DNA of 64,000 nt from Rhodococcus sp. 14-2470-1b (GCF_002259415.1 NZ_NPFY01000019.1:248001-312000); one strand, 5' to 3'; counted from the stretch's first letter, positions 26,562-35,355 are shown. Notes: a model not told the origin generated them from the letters alone. Program-made: numbers and translations.

Positions 26562-27860
26562 TCAGCAGTTGCTGGGTGCGGGGCCGCCGGTGAAGCGGTC
26601 GTCGACCCAGGTTTCGACGAGGGTGCCGGGGTCGACGTCGTGGCCTTGGCCTTCGAGGCGGACGGCCAGCAGGGTGTCGCCGAGGCTGCATGCTCGTTCG
26701 AGCGCGGCTTCGGTCCAGGCGGGTTTCACCACGGTGTCCTCGGAGCCGTAGACGGCGAGGATCGGTGCGGGTGACGCTGTGCGTGGCAGCGAGTAGTCCT
26801 GCATGCGGCGCGTCAGTTGTTCTGCGGCTGCGGGAGTCGACGCGGTGGTGTCGCCCGGCTGGACGTCGGCGGCTGCGGCGGCTTGTGCCTCGCTGCTCGC
26901 GGTGCTGCATCCGACGAGGTCGTCGAGGTTGCCGGCGAGGGCTCCGTGCAGGTGGTCGGCGGGGTCGATGGACGGGTCGACGCGGGCGGCACCCTCGACG
27001 ATCAGTGGGTACACCGCCCGCTGGCCATCTGCTTCGCCCGACGTTCCCGAGCTCTGGGCTTCGATGATTCCGGGCGAGATATCCAGCGCGGGAGACAGGA
27101 CTGCGGCGCCGCGCAGGTCGAGACCGTCTCCGTACACGCCGTCCAATTCGTTTGCAGCCCATGCTGCTTGGCCACCCTGTGACCAGCCGACGGCGACCCA
27201 CCGAGTCGACAGGCGCGGGTCGAGGTTGCGGGCGGCGCGGACGGAGTCGATGACGTCGAAGCCCGCGGTACGCGGTTCCAGATACGGGTGTGCCGGCGAG
27301 TCGACGGTGCTGCTCAAGCCCTGGTAGTCCGTGTATGCGACGGCGTATCCGCGTTCGAGGAAGCGCGACACCACATCGGCGTCTCCGGCGAGGTCTCGCT
27401 TCTCGGACGGGGCGCACCCGGGGGAGATCCCGACGGTTCCGTGCGCGTACGCCACGATGGGCCGTCCGCCGATGGGGACGGGGCCGTCGGGGACGAACAC
27501 TGCTCCGCTCACCTGGGTCGGGCTACCGTCCACGCCGGATGCGGAGTTGTACACGACAGTCGCCGCGGTGGTGCCGGCCGGAAACAGTGCTGGATCGAAC
27601 GGCGTCGTCGTGGAACTCGACACGACGGTGCCGCGCGCGGCGATGGTCTCGGCCGTGGCGGTGGGGATGCTCGTCGAATATGCGGGCGGCTGGGCGGCCG
27701 AGTGTGCGGGCGGCTGGGCGGGTGAGTGTGCGGGCGGCTGGGCGGCCGTGGAGCTGCACGCCGCTGTGAGTGCTGCGCATACGGCGATCACCGCCGCGCC
27801 TCCCGCCGGACCTGCTGTCGGTTTCGCCGGCAGGAACCGGGGAGCGCGAGAACCGAACAC
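26562..27860 (-). CDS. Secreted lipoprotein lipase/esterase (LIP family)
   Basis: The 432-residue protein is an exported alpha/beta hydrolase of the secretory-lipase type. A lipoprotein signal ends in LTAAC (Cys35); then comes a 24-residue proline-rich linker (residues about 40-62) of three repeats of AAQPPAHS. The catalytic domain shows the oxyanion segment AYAHGTVG and the nucleophile motif GWSQGG (Ser227), with the acid in AVYGSEDTVV and a histidine in EGQGHDVD. It would cleave lipids or esters at the cell surface. A GTG at 27860 is preferred over the TTG at 27896, since it gives a normal signal peptide. Confidence 0.85.
   Translation of the reverse strand: MFGSRAPRFLPAKPTAGPAGGAAVIAVCAALTAACSSTAAQPPAHSPAQPPAHSAAQPPAYSTSIPTATAETIAARGTVVSSSTTTPFDPALFPAGTTAATVVYNSASGVDGSPTQVSGAVFVPDGPVPIGGRPIVAYAHGTVGISPGCAPSEKRDLAGDADVVSRFLERGYAVAYTDYQGLSSTVDSPAHPYLEPRTAGFDVIDSVRAARNLDPRLSTRWVAVGWSQGGQAAWAANELDGVYGDGLDLRGAAVLSPALDISPGIIEAQSSGTSGEADGQRAVYPLIVEGAARVDPSIDPADHLHGALAGNLDDLVGCSTASSEAQAAAAADVQPGDTTASTPAAAEQLTRRMQDYSLPRTASPAPILAVYGSEDTVVKPAWTEAALERACSLGDTLLAVRLEGQGHDVDPGTLVETWVDDRFTGGPAPSNC
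27676..27747 (-). repeat. Three 24-bp repeats coding the lipase linker
   Basis: Three tandem 24-base units (27676-27699, 27700-27723, 27724-27747) code for AAQPPAHS-like repeats directly after the lipobox. They differ at only a few bases. The count is likely to vary between strains and would alter the length of the surface tether. Confidence 0.9.
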
Positions 27861-27967
27861 GCGTCGATCCAACCACGGTCGGCAGTGCGGAACCAAAGTG
27901 GTTTCGATGACAACGACGAGCGGCCCCGCTCCACTGTCGTGGGGCGAGGCCGCGGGAGCGTCGTTCG

Positions 27968-28945
27968 TCAGCCCTTCAGTGGAGCTGCGAACAGCGGCAC
28001 AGCATTCTCGAGCGCGTACCGAGTACCTGCAACGGATGCGGCCGAGAAGGCGTTGCTGAGGTCGAGGTCACCGAGGATCACCAGACGGCCGTCGCGGGCG
28101 ACAGGCAGACCCTGGATCGACGGGTCGTTCGCGATGGCGTCGGCGGTCTCGCCGATGGGGAACATCACCGTCAGGTCCGCGTCGAGCTGTGCTGCGTTCT
28201 CGGCGGACAGGTCGATGGCGAACTTCCCGTCCGACGCCTGGGCCTGGATCTCCGGCTTGTTGACGAAGCCGAGCCGCTTCATGAACTCGACGCGAGTGTC
28301 TCCGTCGACGTAGGCACCCAACTGCCCGCTGTACAGCGTGCCGACGACGACGTTCTTGCCGTCGAACTCTGGGTTGGCCGACGTTGCGGCGTCGAAGGCG
28401 GCGTTGGTCTCGTCGATGAGCGCCTGGCCTTCTGCTTCCTTGCCGAGGGCCTCGGCGACCAGTTCGGTCTGACCGTCCCACGTGGTGCCGTACGCGATCT
28501 CGGTGCCGGCGGGTGCCCCGACGGTCGGCGCGAGCTCGGACAACTTGTCGTACGTGGCTTGATCGTTGGTGCTCCGAGTCCACAGAATGAGGTCGGGGTC
28601 GAGTGCGGCCACGGACTCGACGTCCACCTCGTAGGTGCCCAGGATCGTGGGTGGAGTGTCGTAGGACTCCTCGACCCACGGGCCGAGGCCGTCGCCGCCG
28701 ACCGCGAGCCAGTCACTGGCTCCCACGGGCTGCACTCCGAGAGCGAGCGCGGTCTCGGCGTCGGACCAACCGAGGGCCACCACACGTTGTGGGTTCTCGG
28801 GCACGGTGACGTCACCGAAGATGGTGGAGACGGTGGCACCTTCGGCGTCCGTGCCCGACGAGTCGGAACTACTGCAGGCGGTCATCGTGAGGGCCGCGAC
28901 CGCGGCGACCGCGGGGGCGAGTAGAGCAAGGCGGGATGTGCGCAT
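27968..28945 (-). CDS. Iron-siderophore ABC transporter substrate-binding lipoprotein
   Basis: The 325-residue protein is a FecB/FhuD-type binding protein with a lipoprotein signal ending in MTAC (Cys24). VVALGWSDAETALALGVQPVGASDW, VAALDPDLILW and the SELAPTVG segment follow the family pattern. It is a different subtype from the one at 2254. The ATG at 28945 is chosen; a TTG two codons earlier is less likely. An iron box covers the start region, so iron would repress it. As with the first, no permease or ATPase gene lies nearby. Confidence 0.87.
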   Translation of the reverse strand: MRTSRLALLAPAVAAVAALTMTACSSSDSSGTDAEGATVSTIFGDVTVPENPQRVVALGWSDAETALALGVQPVGASDWLAVGGDGLGPWVEESYDTPPTILGTYEVDVESVAALDPDLILWTRSTNDQATYDKLSELAPTVGAPAGTEIAYGTTWDGQTELVAEALGKEAEGQALIDETNAAFDAATSANPEFDGKNVVVGTLYSGQLGAYVDGDTRVEFMKRLGFVNKPEIQAQASDGKFAIDLSAENAAQLDADLTVMFPIGETADAIANDPSIQGLPVARDGRLVILGDLDLSNAFSAASVAGTRYALENAVPLFAAPLKG

Positions 28946-28962
28946 AGGCAACGCTAACCTAC
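28944..28962 (-). promoter_or_regulatory. IdeR iron box overlapping the start of the siderophore-binding gene
   Basis: On the minus strand GTAGGTTAGCGTTGCCTAT matches the iron box consensus at about 14 of 19 positions, with a nearly perfect left half. The last two bases overlap the ATG. No ribosome-binding site is visible, so the transcript is probably leaderless and the box would cover the transcription start. Confidence 0.7.
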
Positions 28963-29511
28963 GGTCTCCGATTTCGAGAACTGTTCCACCAGAGCAGCAC
29001 AGAAGGCGGGGAGATCATCCGGGTTACGGCTCGAGATCAGATTTCCGTCGACCACGACTTCCTCGTCCACGACGGTCGCGCCCGCATTCCGAAGATCGGT
29101 GCGGATACTCGGGAACGACGTCAAGGTGCGGCCCCGAAGAACGTCGGCCTCCGCGAGGGTCCACGGACCGTGGCAGATGACGGCAACGGGTTTGCCCGAG
29201 GACACGAATCGGCGGACGAACTCCACCGCGTCGGAGTCGGTCCTCAACTTGTCCGGGTTGGTGGTCCCGCCGGGCAGGATCAACGCGTCGAAATCCTCGG
29301 GAGACACGTCGGCGACGACTGCGTCGACCTCGAAGGTGTTGGAGGCGTCGACGTCACCGGTCATCGCCTGAATGTCCCCATGAGTCAGCGAGATCAATGT
29401 CGTTGTGCCACCGGCGGATCGGACCGCATCGCGGGGTTGGACCAGTTCTACTTCTTCGACGCCGTCGGTAGCGAGAATGGCCACCGTGCGTCCTGTCAAC
29501 GAAGGGCTCAT
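28954..29511 (-). CDS. DJ-1/PfpI family protein
   Basis: The 185-residue protein has the class I glutamine-amidotransferase-like fold with the nucleophile elbow AVICHGPW (Cys113-His114) and the glutamate of DGVEEVEL near the N-terminus, typical of PfpI-type proteins. Members act as glyoxalase/deglycase or general stress proteins; the substrate is uncertain. Its stop codon lies inside the iron box of the next gene, nine bases before that gene's start, so the two may be cotranscribed in part. Confidence 0.87.
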   Translation of the reverse strand: MSPSLTGRTVAILATDGVEEVELVQPRDAVRSAGGTTTLISLTHGDIQAMTGDVDASNTFEVDAVVADVSPEDFDALILPGGTTNPDKLRTDSDAVEFVRRFVSSGKPVAVICHGPWTLAEADVLRGRTLTSFPSIRTDLRNAGATVVDEEVVVDGNLISSRNPDDLPAFCAALVEQFSKSETVG

Positions 29512-29540
29512 GGTGCCAGGGTGACCGCGGAATCAGCGTT

Positions 29541-30317
29541 TCAAACCGAGCGCTGGTCCTCCTGGTCCTTCGGGGTGACGAGAGGATGCGGCTGTGCGTT
29601 GAACTTCGAGGGAGAACCGTCCGCCATCGCGACGCCGTGGATTCCGCCCCACGTCATCATGCTGAGGTAGTCGATGAGGTCTTCCATCGACATCGACTTG
29701 TTCGAAATCCACCAGTGGGTGGCGAGTTGCACGGCCCCGACGATTGCGAACGCGAACGGCACCGAACCGCCGGAATCCATTTCGCGCTGGCGTAGACGCT
29801 CGCCCAGAACCGTCGCCAACAGCTCGGCGATCATGCGCTCCGACTCGGCGACGACGTCTCGGTTACTGCCCGCGTTGTTCGCCATCACGTACAGGTAGAC
29901 CTCGGGATCGGTGGCAACCGTCTCCACGTACGCGGCGATGACCGCCCGGGTGAGGTGGTACTCGTCCAATTCCTCCGAGATCGCGAAATAGATCCTCGGC
30001 GCAAGCGTCGTCTCCACGTACCGCGTCATCGTCGCGTTGGTCAGGTCCGCCTTGTCGGTGAAGTACCGGTACAGCACGGTCTTCGAGATACCGATCTCCG
30101 ACGCAATCTCGTCCATTCCGATCTCGCGCCCACGCAGACGGATCGCAGCGAGGGTGCCGTCGACCAACTCTTCCCGGCGTGCGATCTTGTGGTCGCGCCA
30201 GCGCCGCTTGCGGCCGTCCGGTTTCTCCGCCTTGGTGGCCTCGGTCTTGCCGGTTGCTGTGTCCTTGGCTGCTGCTTCGGTATCTTCTTTGTCCGCTGAT
30301 GTTGCGTTTCTCGCCAC
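29541..30317 (-). CDS. TetR-family transcriptional regulator
   Basis: The 258-residue protein starts with a 35-residue charged, lysine/alanine-rich tail, followed by a TetR helix-turn-helix (REELVDGTLAAIRLRGREIGMDEIASEIGISKTVLYRYFTDKADLTNA) and a long helical ligand domain. It is divergent from the DUF445 gene, the same arrangement as Rv0472c/Rv0473 as I recall it, so it probably controls that gene and itself. The start is a GTG at 30317. The disordered N-terminal tail is unusual in length. Confidence 0.87.
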   Translation of the reverse strand: MARNATSADKEDTEAAAKDTATGKTEATKAEKPDGRKRRWRDHKIARREELVDGTLAAIRLRGREIGMDEIASEIGISKTVLYRYFTDKADLTNATMTRYVETTLAPRIYFAISEELDEYHLTRAVIAAYVETVATDPEVYLYVMANNAGSNRDVVAESERMIAELLATVLGERLRQREMDSGGSVPFAFAIVGAVQLATHWWISNKSMSMEDLIDYLSMMTWGGIHGVAMADGSPSKFNAQPHPLVTPKDQEDQRSV

Positions 30318-30435
30318 GTGTGCCCGCCGTATCCCATCGCCTTCGTATGAAGATCAGCTTAGGCGTCCGTGCCGACAGAGGTATGCCATGGTGCGGCTCA
30401 CGTTTGCCGCGCCGGTGCGCGGGCACAATGGCGCT

Positions 30436-31698
30436 GTGGAACTGATGAATATGGACGACGTGACCAAACGTCGTGATCTGCGCAAGATGAAGGTCGTAGC
30501 GACCGGATTCCTGGCGTTCGCGACCGTGGTCTATCTGATCTGCCGTTGGCAGGAATCCCGCGGTGCGGGGGAGTGGGTCGGGTACGTGCGCGCCGCGTCC
30601 GAGGCAGGCATGGTCGGTGCGCTCGCGGACTGGTTCGCGGTGACTGCGTTGTTCAAGCATCCGCTCGGCATTCCGATCCCGCACACCGCGATCATCAGGA
30701 AGAAGAAGGATCAGCTCGGGTCCTCGCTAGGGTCGTTCGTGGGGAACAACTTCCTCGCGCCCGACGTCGTGTCGGAGAAAGTACGGTCCGCCCAGATCCC
30801 GCTGCGGCTCGGAACGTGGCTGGCCGAGCCCCGCAATGCCGAACGCGTCGCAGCAGAATCCGCGACCGTCCTGCACGGTGCTGTCGAAGTCCTCAAGGAC
30901 GAGGACATCACGCAGATCATCGACAGCACCATCGTCAAACGCCTCGGCGATCCGCAGTGGGGCCCGCCGATCGGACGAGTTCTCGACGAGCTGATCAAGG
31001 AGAACCGCCAGCTACCGCTCATCGACATGTTGGCCGAGCGCGCACACCAGTGGGCCCTCGGTAGCGAGGAGACCATCGAGCGCGTCGTGTCCCGTGACTC
31101 ACCGACATGGTCGCCGAAGTTCGTCGACGCCCTGCTCGGCGAGAAGATCTACAAGGAACTCGTCGAGTTCACCTGGAAAGTTCGGTCGAACCCGCAGCAC
31201 GAGCTGCGCCTCGCCGCCAACAAGTTCCTCGTCGACTATGCCCACGATCTGCAGAACGACCCCGCGACCATCGAGAAGGCGGAGTCACTCAAAGCGCAGA
31301 TCATGGGCCGCGAGGAGATCACCGGGCTCGCCGCGGCAACGTGGAAGGTGGCCAAGCGGCTCATCACCGAATCCGTCGACGACCCGTCGAGCACACTGCG
31401 ACGCAAGGTCAGCGAGAACGTCGCGAGCTGGGGCGCCAGAATCCGGGACGACGAGGAACTGCGAGCCAAAGTCGACGGATGGCTGCTCGGCGGGGCCCGG
31501 TACGTGGCATCGAACTACGCGGACGAGATCACGACGATCATCACCGACACCGTCGCACGATGGGACGCCGACGAGGCGAGCCGCAAGATCGAACTACAGG
31601 TCGGTCGCGATCTGCAGTTCATTCGGATCAACGGCACCGTGGTCGGGTCCATTGCGGGCCTGGTCATCTACACGTTGTCGCACCTGCTGTTCGGCTGA
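30436..31698 (+). CDS. DUF445 family membrane protein
   Basis: The 420-residue protein has one N-terminal membrane span (about residues 17-35), the conserved ASEAGMVGALADWFAVTALFKHPLGIPIPHTAII block right after it, a long helical middle and a C-terminal span (GTVVGSIAGLVIYTLSHLLFG). This is the DUF445 layout, function unknown, possibly envelope-related. The frame is open far upstream. A GTG at 30436 with CACAAT as possible -10 six bases before it suggests a leaderless start; ATGs at 30445 and 30451 are alternatives. It is divergent from a TetR gene. Confidence 0.85.
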   Translation: MELMNMDDVTKRRDLRKMKVVATGFLAFATVVYLICRWQESRGAGEWVGYVRAASEAGMVGALADWFAVTALFKHPLGIPIPHTAIIRKKKDQLGSSLGSFVGNNFLAPDVVSEKVRSAQIPLRLGTWLAEPRNAERVAAESATVLHGAVEVLKDEDITQIIDSTIVKRLGDPQWGPPIGRVLDELIKENRQLPLIDMLAERAHQWALGSEETIERVVSRDSPTWSPKFVDALLGEKIYKELVEFTWKVRSNPQHELRLAANKFLVDYAHDLQNDPATIEKAESLKAQIMGREEITGLAAATWKVAKRLITESVDDPSSTLRRKVSENVASWGARIRDDEELRAKVDGWLLGGARYVASNYADEITTIITDTVARWDADEASRKIELQVGRDLQFIRINGTVVGSIAGLVIYTLSHLLFG

Positions 31699-31709
31699 CG
31701 GAAACCGCT

Positions 31710-31738
31710 GCTAGCAAAGTGCTTGCAATAGTTAGCAC
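31710..31738 (+). promoter_or_regulatory. Three helically phased repeats upstream of the XRE-hbhA operon
   Basis: GCTAGCAA (31710-31717), GCTTGCAA (31721-31728) and GTTAGCAC (31731-31738) are three related words spaced by 11 and 10 bases, one turn of the helix. They stand about 70 bases before the XRE gene and may be its operator. Confidence 0.5.
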
Positions 31739-31805
31739 CCTTGGGTAGCCTCGGACGAGTACACCGAAGACCACAAGTTCGAGACACACGAATCGAGTGG
31801 TGACC

Positions 31806-32327
31806 ATGACCCCCAGCAGTGAAGATCCGATCGACAGTCAGATCGACAACCAGGGGATAGTCGCGAAGGTGTCCGAGGCGACGGACGTCGTGGCCGAAGC
31901 GAGCGACCTCGTCGCAAGCGTCGTCACAACCGCGGCGTCGGACATCGGTAGTTACATCCGTAGCCAACGCGAGGCAGCCCAGGTATCCATGCGGCAACTC
32001 GCGTCGAGGGCGGGGGTGAGCAATCCGTATCTCAGCCAGATCGAGCGCGGGTTGCGCAAGCCGTCCGCCGAGGTGCTCACGCAGATCGCCAAGGGTCTGC
32101 GTGTGTCATCGGAAGCTTTGTACGTACGGGCCGGGTTCTTGGAAGAACGACCACACGGTCCAGTCCGGGACGCGTTGCTCGGCGACACGGAGATCACCGA
32201 ACGGCAGAAACACGTGCTGATCGAGATCTACGACTCCTTCCGCCGAGAGAACGACCAGAAGAGCGCAGCCGGACCAGATCCGACAACCGACACCGAAACA
32301 CCCTTACAGGAGTCTTCCCATGACTGA
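31806..32327 (+). CDS. XRE-family regulator upstream of hbhA
   Basis: The 173-residue protein has an acidic N-terminal 40 residues and then an XRE domain (IGSYIRSQREAAQVSMRQLASRAGVSNPYLSQIERGLRKPSAEVLTQIAKGLRVSSEAL), followed by a C-terminal helical tail. The same gene precedes hbhA in mycobacteria (Rv0474 in my recollection). Its end overlaps hbhA by eight bases, so the two are coupled. The ATG at 31806 is chosen; GTGs at 31797 and 31800 are possible. Confidence 0.87.
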   Translation: MTPSSEDPIDSQIDNQGIVAKVSEATDVVAEASDLVASVVTTAASDIGSYIRSQREAAQVSMRQLASRAGVSNPYLSQIERGLRKPSAEVLTQIAKGLRVSSEALYVRAGFLEERPHGPVRDALLGDTEITERQKHVLIEIYDSFRRENDQKSAAGPDPTTDTETPLQESSHD

Positions 32328-33117
32328 TCCCAAGAACTTCGACAACGTCAAGACCCCCCTCTACGCCGCAGTCGGCGCAGGCGATGCCGTCGTTCAGGCC
32401 GTCGCCGACGTCGTATCCCAGGTACGCAGCCGCGCGGAGACTCGCGGCAGCGAGGTCACCGATCGCGTCGACACGGCACGGGCACGGATCGCAGACCTGT
32501 CCGAGGACGTCACCGAGGGAGTCGAGTCCCTCCGTGAGCGCCTGGCGAACCTCCCCGCCGAGCTGCCCGACGAAATCGCCGATCTCCGTGAGCGTTTCAC
32601 CCCGGAAGAGCTGCGCAAGGTCGCCGAGGCGTACCTGAAGGTCGCGTCCGATCTCTACACCTCGCTCGCCGAGCGCGGCGAAGAGACCGTCGAGCGGATT
32701 CGCCGCACCCCTGCCGTCGAAGAAGGACTCGAGCGCGCCAATTCCGCCGCCAACGACGTCGTCGACCTGACCGAGCAGGCGCTCGGCACCGTCGCATCGC
32801 AAACCCGCGCCGTCGGTGAGCGCGCTGCCGCACTCGCAGGCATCGCGTCGGACAAGGTCCGGGACACCGCCGACGACATCTCCGATTCGGCCGAGGAACT
32901 GGCCGAGGGCATCGACGAGGCAGGCGAAGGCGCCAAGGAAGCCGCAACCGATGCATCGCAGAAGGTGAGCGGTGTGGCAGGCAAGGTCGAGTCCAAGACT
33001 CGTGGCACGTCGGGCGCCCCGATCAAGAAGGCCGCGCCCGCCAAGAAGGCGACGCCGGCAACCGCAGCGAAGAAGGCACCGGCCAAGAAGGCTCCGGCCA
33101 AGAAGACCACCAGCTGA
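32320..33117 (+). CDS. hbhA: Heparin-binding hemagglutinin homologue (HbhA-like)
   Basis: The 265-residue protein is mostly a long helical coiled coil and ends in a lysine/alanine/proline-rich tail (KKAAPAKKATP... KKAPAKKAPAKKTTS), the heparin-binding region in mycobacterial HbhA. The start MTDPKNFDNVKTPLYAAVGAGDAVVQAVADVV is close to the mycobacterial protein. The helical part is longer than in M. tuberculosis (about 199 residues there). In mycobacteria it binds epithelial sulfated sugars and also intracytosolic lipid inclusions; in a rhodococcus the lipid-body or cell-surface role is more likely. A strong terminator follows. Confidence 0.88.
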   Translation: MTDPKNFDNVKTPLYAAVGAGDAVVQAVADVVSQVRSRAETRGSEVTDRVDTARARIADLSEDVTEGVESLRERLANLPAELPDEIADLRERFTPEELRKVAEAYLKVASDLYTSLAERGEETVERIRRTPAVEEGLERANSAANDVVDLTEQALGTVASQTRAVGERAAALAGIASDKVRDTADDISDSAEELAEGIDEAGEGAKEAATDASQKVSGVAGKVESKTRGTSGAPIKKAAPAKKATPATAAKKAPAKKAPAKKTTS

Positions 33118-33130
33118 GCGTCCGAACGGT

Positions 33131-33166
33131 ATTCGACCCCTGCACCGAACGGTGCAGGGGTCGAAT
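33131..33166 (+). terminator. Terminator after hbhA
   Basis: A 16-bp perfect stem (33131-33146 with 33151-33166, arm core GACCCCTGCACC) closes a four-base loop shortly after the hbhA stop. No T run follows. Confidence 0.85.
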
Positions 33167-33183
33167 TGCCCAGTTCGAGTGGT

Positions 33184-33189
33184 TAGTAT
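33184..33189 (+). promoter_or_regulatory. -10 element TAGTAT for a leaderless DUF2516 gene
   Basis: TAGTAT fits the actinobacterial -10 consensus TANNNT. The GTG at 33197 is seven bases downstream, the distance expected when transcription starts at the first base of the start codon. Confidence 0.55.
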
Positions 33190-33196
33190 GGGCCAT

Positions 33197-33490
33197 GTGC
33201 CAGCCGTAGACAGCCTCACCGGACTGATCCTTCTCGTCCTGCGCTTCATCGCGCTGGCGGGCGCCGCCTACGCGGTGTTCCACGCAGTAAGGCAGCGGCC
33301 TGACGCTTTCACCGCGGTGGACAAGCTGACCAAGCCCGTGTGGCTGGGAATCCTCGTTGTTGCGTTGTTGGTCATCTTCGCGTTCGGAATCAACTTCATC
33401 GGGCTGATCGGCATCGTCGCGGTCTGCGTCTACCTGGTCGACGTCCGACCGAAGGTCGACAGCATTCAGCGCGGCGGCTCGCGCTGGTAG
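33197..33490 (+). CDS. DUF2516 small membrane protein
   Basis: The 97-residue protein has three hydrophobic segments separated by the conserved AVRQRPDAFTAVDKLTKPVWLGIL block and ends in VYLVDVRPKVDSIQ, both hallmarks of DUF2516. It follows hbhA, as Rv0476 does in mycobacteria. The GTG at 33197 is favoured because the -10 box TAGTAT covers the ATG at 33188. Function is unknown. Confidence 0.83.
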   Translation: MPAVDSLTGLILLVLRFIALAGAAYAVFHAVRQRPDAFTAVDKLTKPVWLGILVVALLVIFAFGINFIGLIGIVAVCVYLVDVRPKVDSIQRGGSRW

Positions 33491-33535
33491 ATCCTCGCTC
33501 GTCGATCCCGCGAGGCGTGGGCCTATCTTCTAGGG

Positions 33536-34315
33536 ATGATGGAGTACCGGGTCGACGATCTGGCGCGTCGCGCAGGGGTGAGCGTTCGTAACGTCCGTGT
33601 CTACCAGGACCGCGGACTGCTTCCGCCGCCGCGAAAAGAAGGACGAACCGGCTGGTACAGCGAGTCCCACCTTGCTCGGCTGGAGCTGATCAGTCGGATG
33701 CTGGACCGCGGCTACACATTTGCGACCATCAGTGAACTGCTGATCGCAGCGCAATCGGGGCTCCGTATCGAGGATGTTCTGACCACCGACGACATCGACG
33801 ACACCGCTCGCCGGCAACGGGAATCGACACATCTGAGCCGCGAGGACATCACACGAAGATTTGCCCGGGGCATCACCGACGGCGAGCTCGACCGGGGAGT
33901 TGCCCTGGGCGTATTGGCCGAAAGCTCGGACGGCTACCGCGTCGACCAGCCGGATCTGCTCGACGCCGCGACACTGCTCCACGATGCGGGAACCTCGGTC
34001 GGTCGGATCCTCGACGAGACCGAAGCGGTGCAGAAGGACCTCGACGATGTCGCCGCAAGGTTTGTGTCGTTGATCACAGACAAATTCGTCGGCGAGGGCA
34101 AGGATCCGTTCGACACCGACGCGCTGACCGTAGGGCAACTGGCAACGCTGATCGACAGGCTTCGACCGTTGACGCATCGCGTGGTCGGGGCGTTGTTCAG
34201 GGAAGCAATGGAACACCGAATCACGTTGACGATGGAAGAGATAGTCGCGCAGTTCAGCGCGGCAGGCGGTACTGCGTCGGAAGGCGGCGCGCTGTCGCAG
34301 ACAGGGGAGGCTTGA
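33536..34315 (+). CDS. MerR-family transcriptional regulator
   Basis: The 259-residue protein begins with a MerR winged helix (VDDLARRAGVSVRNVRVYQDRGLLPPPRKEGRTGWYSESHLARLELISRMLDRGYTFATI) and continues with a long helical effector region of about 180 residues, without the cysteines of metal sensors. It is followed after one base by an alpha/beta hydrolase gene, the probable target or partner. The inducer is unknown. Confidence 0.87.
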   Translation: MMEYRVDDLARRAGVSVRNVRVYQDRGLLPPPRKEGRTGWYSESHLARLELISRMLDRGYTFATISELLIAAQSGLRIEDVLTTDDIDDTARRQRESTHLSREDITRRFARGITDGELDRGVALGVLAESSDGYRVDQPDLLDAATLLHDAGTSVGRILDETEAVQKDLDDVAARFVSLITDKFVGEGKDPFDTDALTVGQLATLIDRLRPLTHRVVGALFREAMEHRITLTMEEIVAQFSAAGGTASEGGALSQTGEA

Positions 34316-34316
34316 A

Positions 34317-35342
34317 GTGGTTACACGCAAGGCAGTCGAGGCAGCGATTCTCGGAGTCGGAGGTCTCGCGGCAGTGGCCGGCATCGGCGCCCTCGTCCGT
34401 AGGAACCGCCACGCGAACAGCTTCGTTCGTGCGGCGGACAGTCGACCCGACGAACTGCTGCACCGTCCGACACACGTTCCTCGTACCGTCCCCGTCGTCA
34501 CCGACGACGGCGCGCAACTGCACGTGCAGATCTACGGTGACCCCGACGCACAGCCGATCGTGTTCAGCCACGGTTGGACGTGCTCGGTGGACTACTGGAC
34601 ACCGCAGATCAACGCCTTCGCGGACAACTACAAAGTCATCGTCTACGACCAGCGTGGCCACGGACGCAGCGACGTCGGCACCAGGCCGCTCGGCCCCGAC
34701 GTTCTCGCCGACGACCTCGCGGACGTTCTCGCCGCAACCGTCGACGAATCCGACAAAGCAGTACTGGTCGGCCACAGCATGGGCGGAATGTCGGTCATGG
34801 CCTGGGCGGGACGGTACCCCGAGCAGGTCGACCGTCTGGTGAGCGCAGTCCTGCTCGCCTCGACCGCCACCGACAGCCTGGTCCGTGAGACCACGGTGAT
34901 CCCGCTCCCTCAGCGATTCCCGCGCGTGCCCGTGCCCGTCGGGCGGGTGGTCCTCAAATCCGCGGTCCCGCTACGACCGTCGTCGGTCACCCGCCACGCC
35001 ATCAAGTACGTGTCGATGGCGCCGGGATCGACGCCTGCCGAGGTCGCGTTCTGCGAGAAGATCGTGCTCGAGTGTGCGCCGCGAACTCGCGGAATCTGGG
35101 GCGCTGCACTGACCGATCTCGACATCCACGAGGCGCTGAAGAACCTCAACGTGCCGACGACCGTGCTCGTGGGAACCGCGGATCGCCTCACTCCTCCCGT
35201 GCACGCGCGCAAACTGGCCGAAGCACTCGAGGCCCACGACCACCTCAGCGCCCTCGTCGAAATCCCCGGCATCGGCCACATGAGTTCGGTCGAGGCCATC
35301 GACGAGTTCAACGCCGAAGTGGCGCGCCTACGCAACTTGTGA
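34317..35342 (+). CDS. Alpha/beta hydrolase with N-terminal anchor
   Basis: The 341-residue protein opens with a hydrophobic segment (AAILGVGGLAAVAGIGALV, residues about 7-25) followed by basic residues, which suggests membrane attachment. The hydrolase core has the oxyanion region VFSHGWTCS, the nucleophile motif VGHSMGGMS, the acid in LVGTADRLTPP and the histidine in IPGIGHMSS. It begins with GTG just after the MerR stop, so they are coupled. Substrate unknown; lipid or ester hydrolysis is plausible. Confidence 0.87.
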   Translation: MVTRKAVEAAILGVGGLAAVAGIGALVRRNRHANSFVRAADSRPDELLHRPTHVPRTVPVVTDDGAQLHVQIYGDPDAQPIVFSHGWTCSVDYWTPQINAFADNYKVIVYDQRGHGRSDVGTRPLGPDVLADDLADVLAATVDESDKAVLVGHSMGGMSVMAWAGRYPEQVDRLVSAVLLASTATDSLVRETTVIPLPQRFPRVPVPVGRVVLKSAVPLRPSSVTRHAIKYVSMAPGSTPAEVAFCEKIVLECAPRTRGIWGAALTDLDIHEALKNLNVPTTVLVGTADRLTPPVHARKLAEALEAHDHLSALVEIPGIGHMSSVEAIDEFNAEVARLRNL

Positions 35343-35355
35343 CGCCCGCGTAGAG

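Noticed and set aside
30037..30435. N-terminal extension of the DUF445 protein
   Set aside because: It runs antisense through the TetR gene; the conserved DUF445 start lies near 30436-30451.
31710..31738. CIRCE heat-shock element
   Set aside because: The words look a little like TTAGCAC but are direct repeats, not the TTAGCACTC-N9-GAGTGCTAA inverted repeat.
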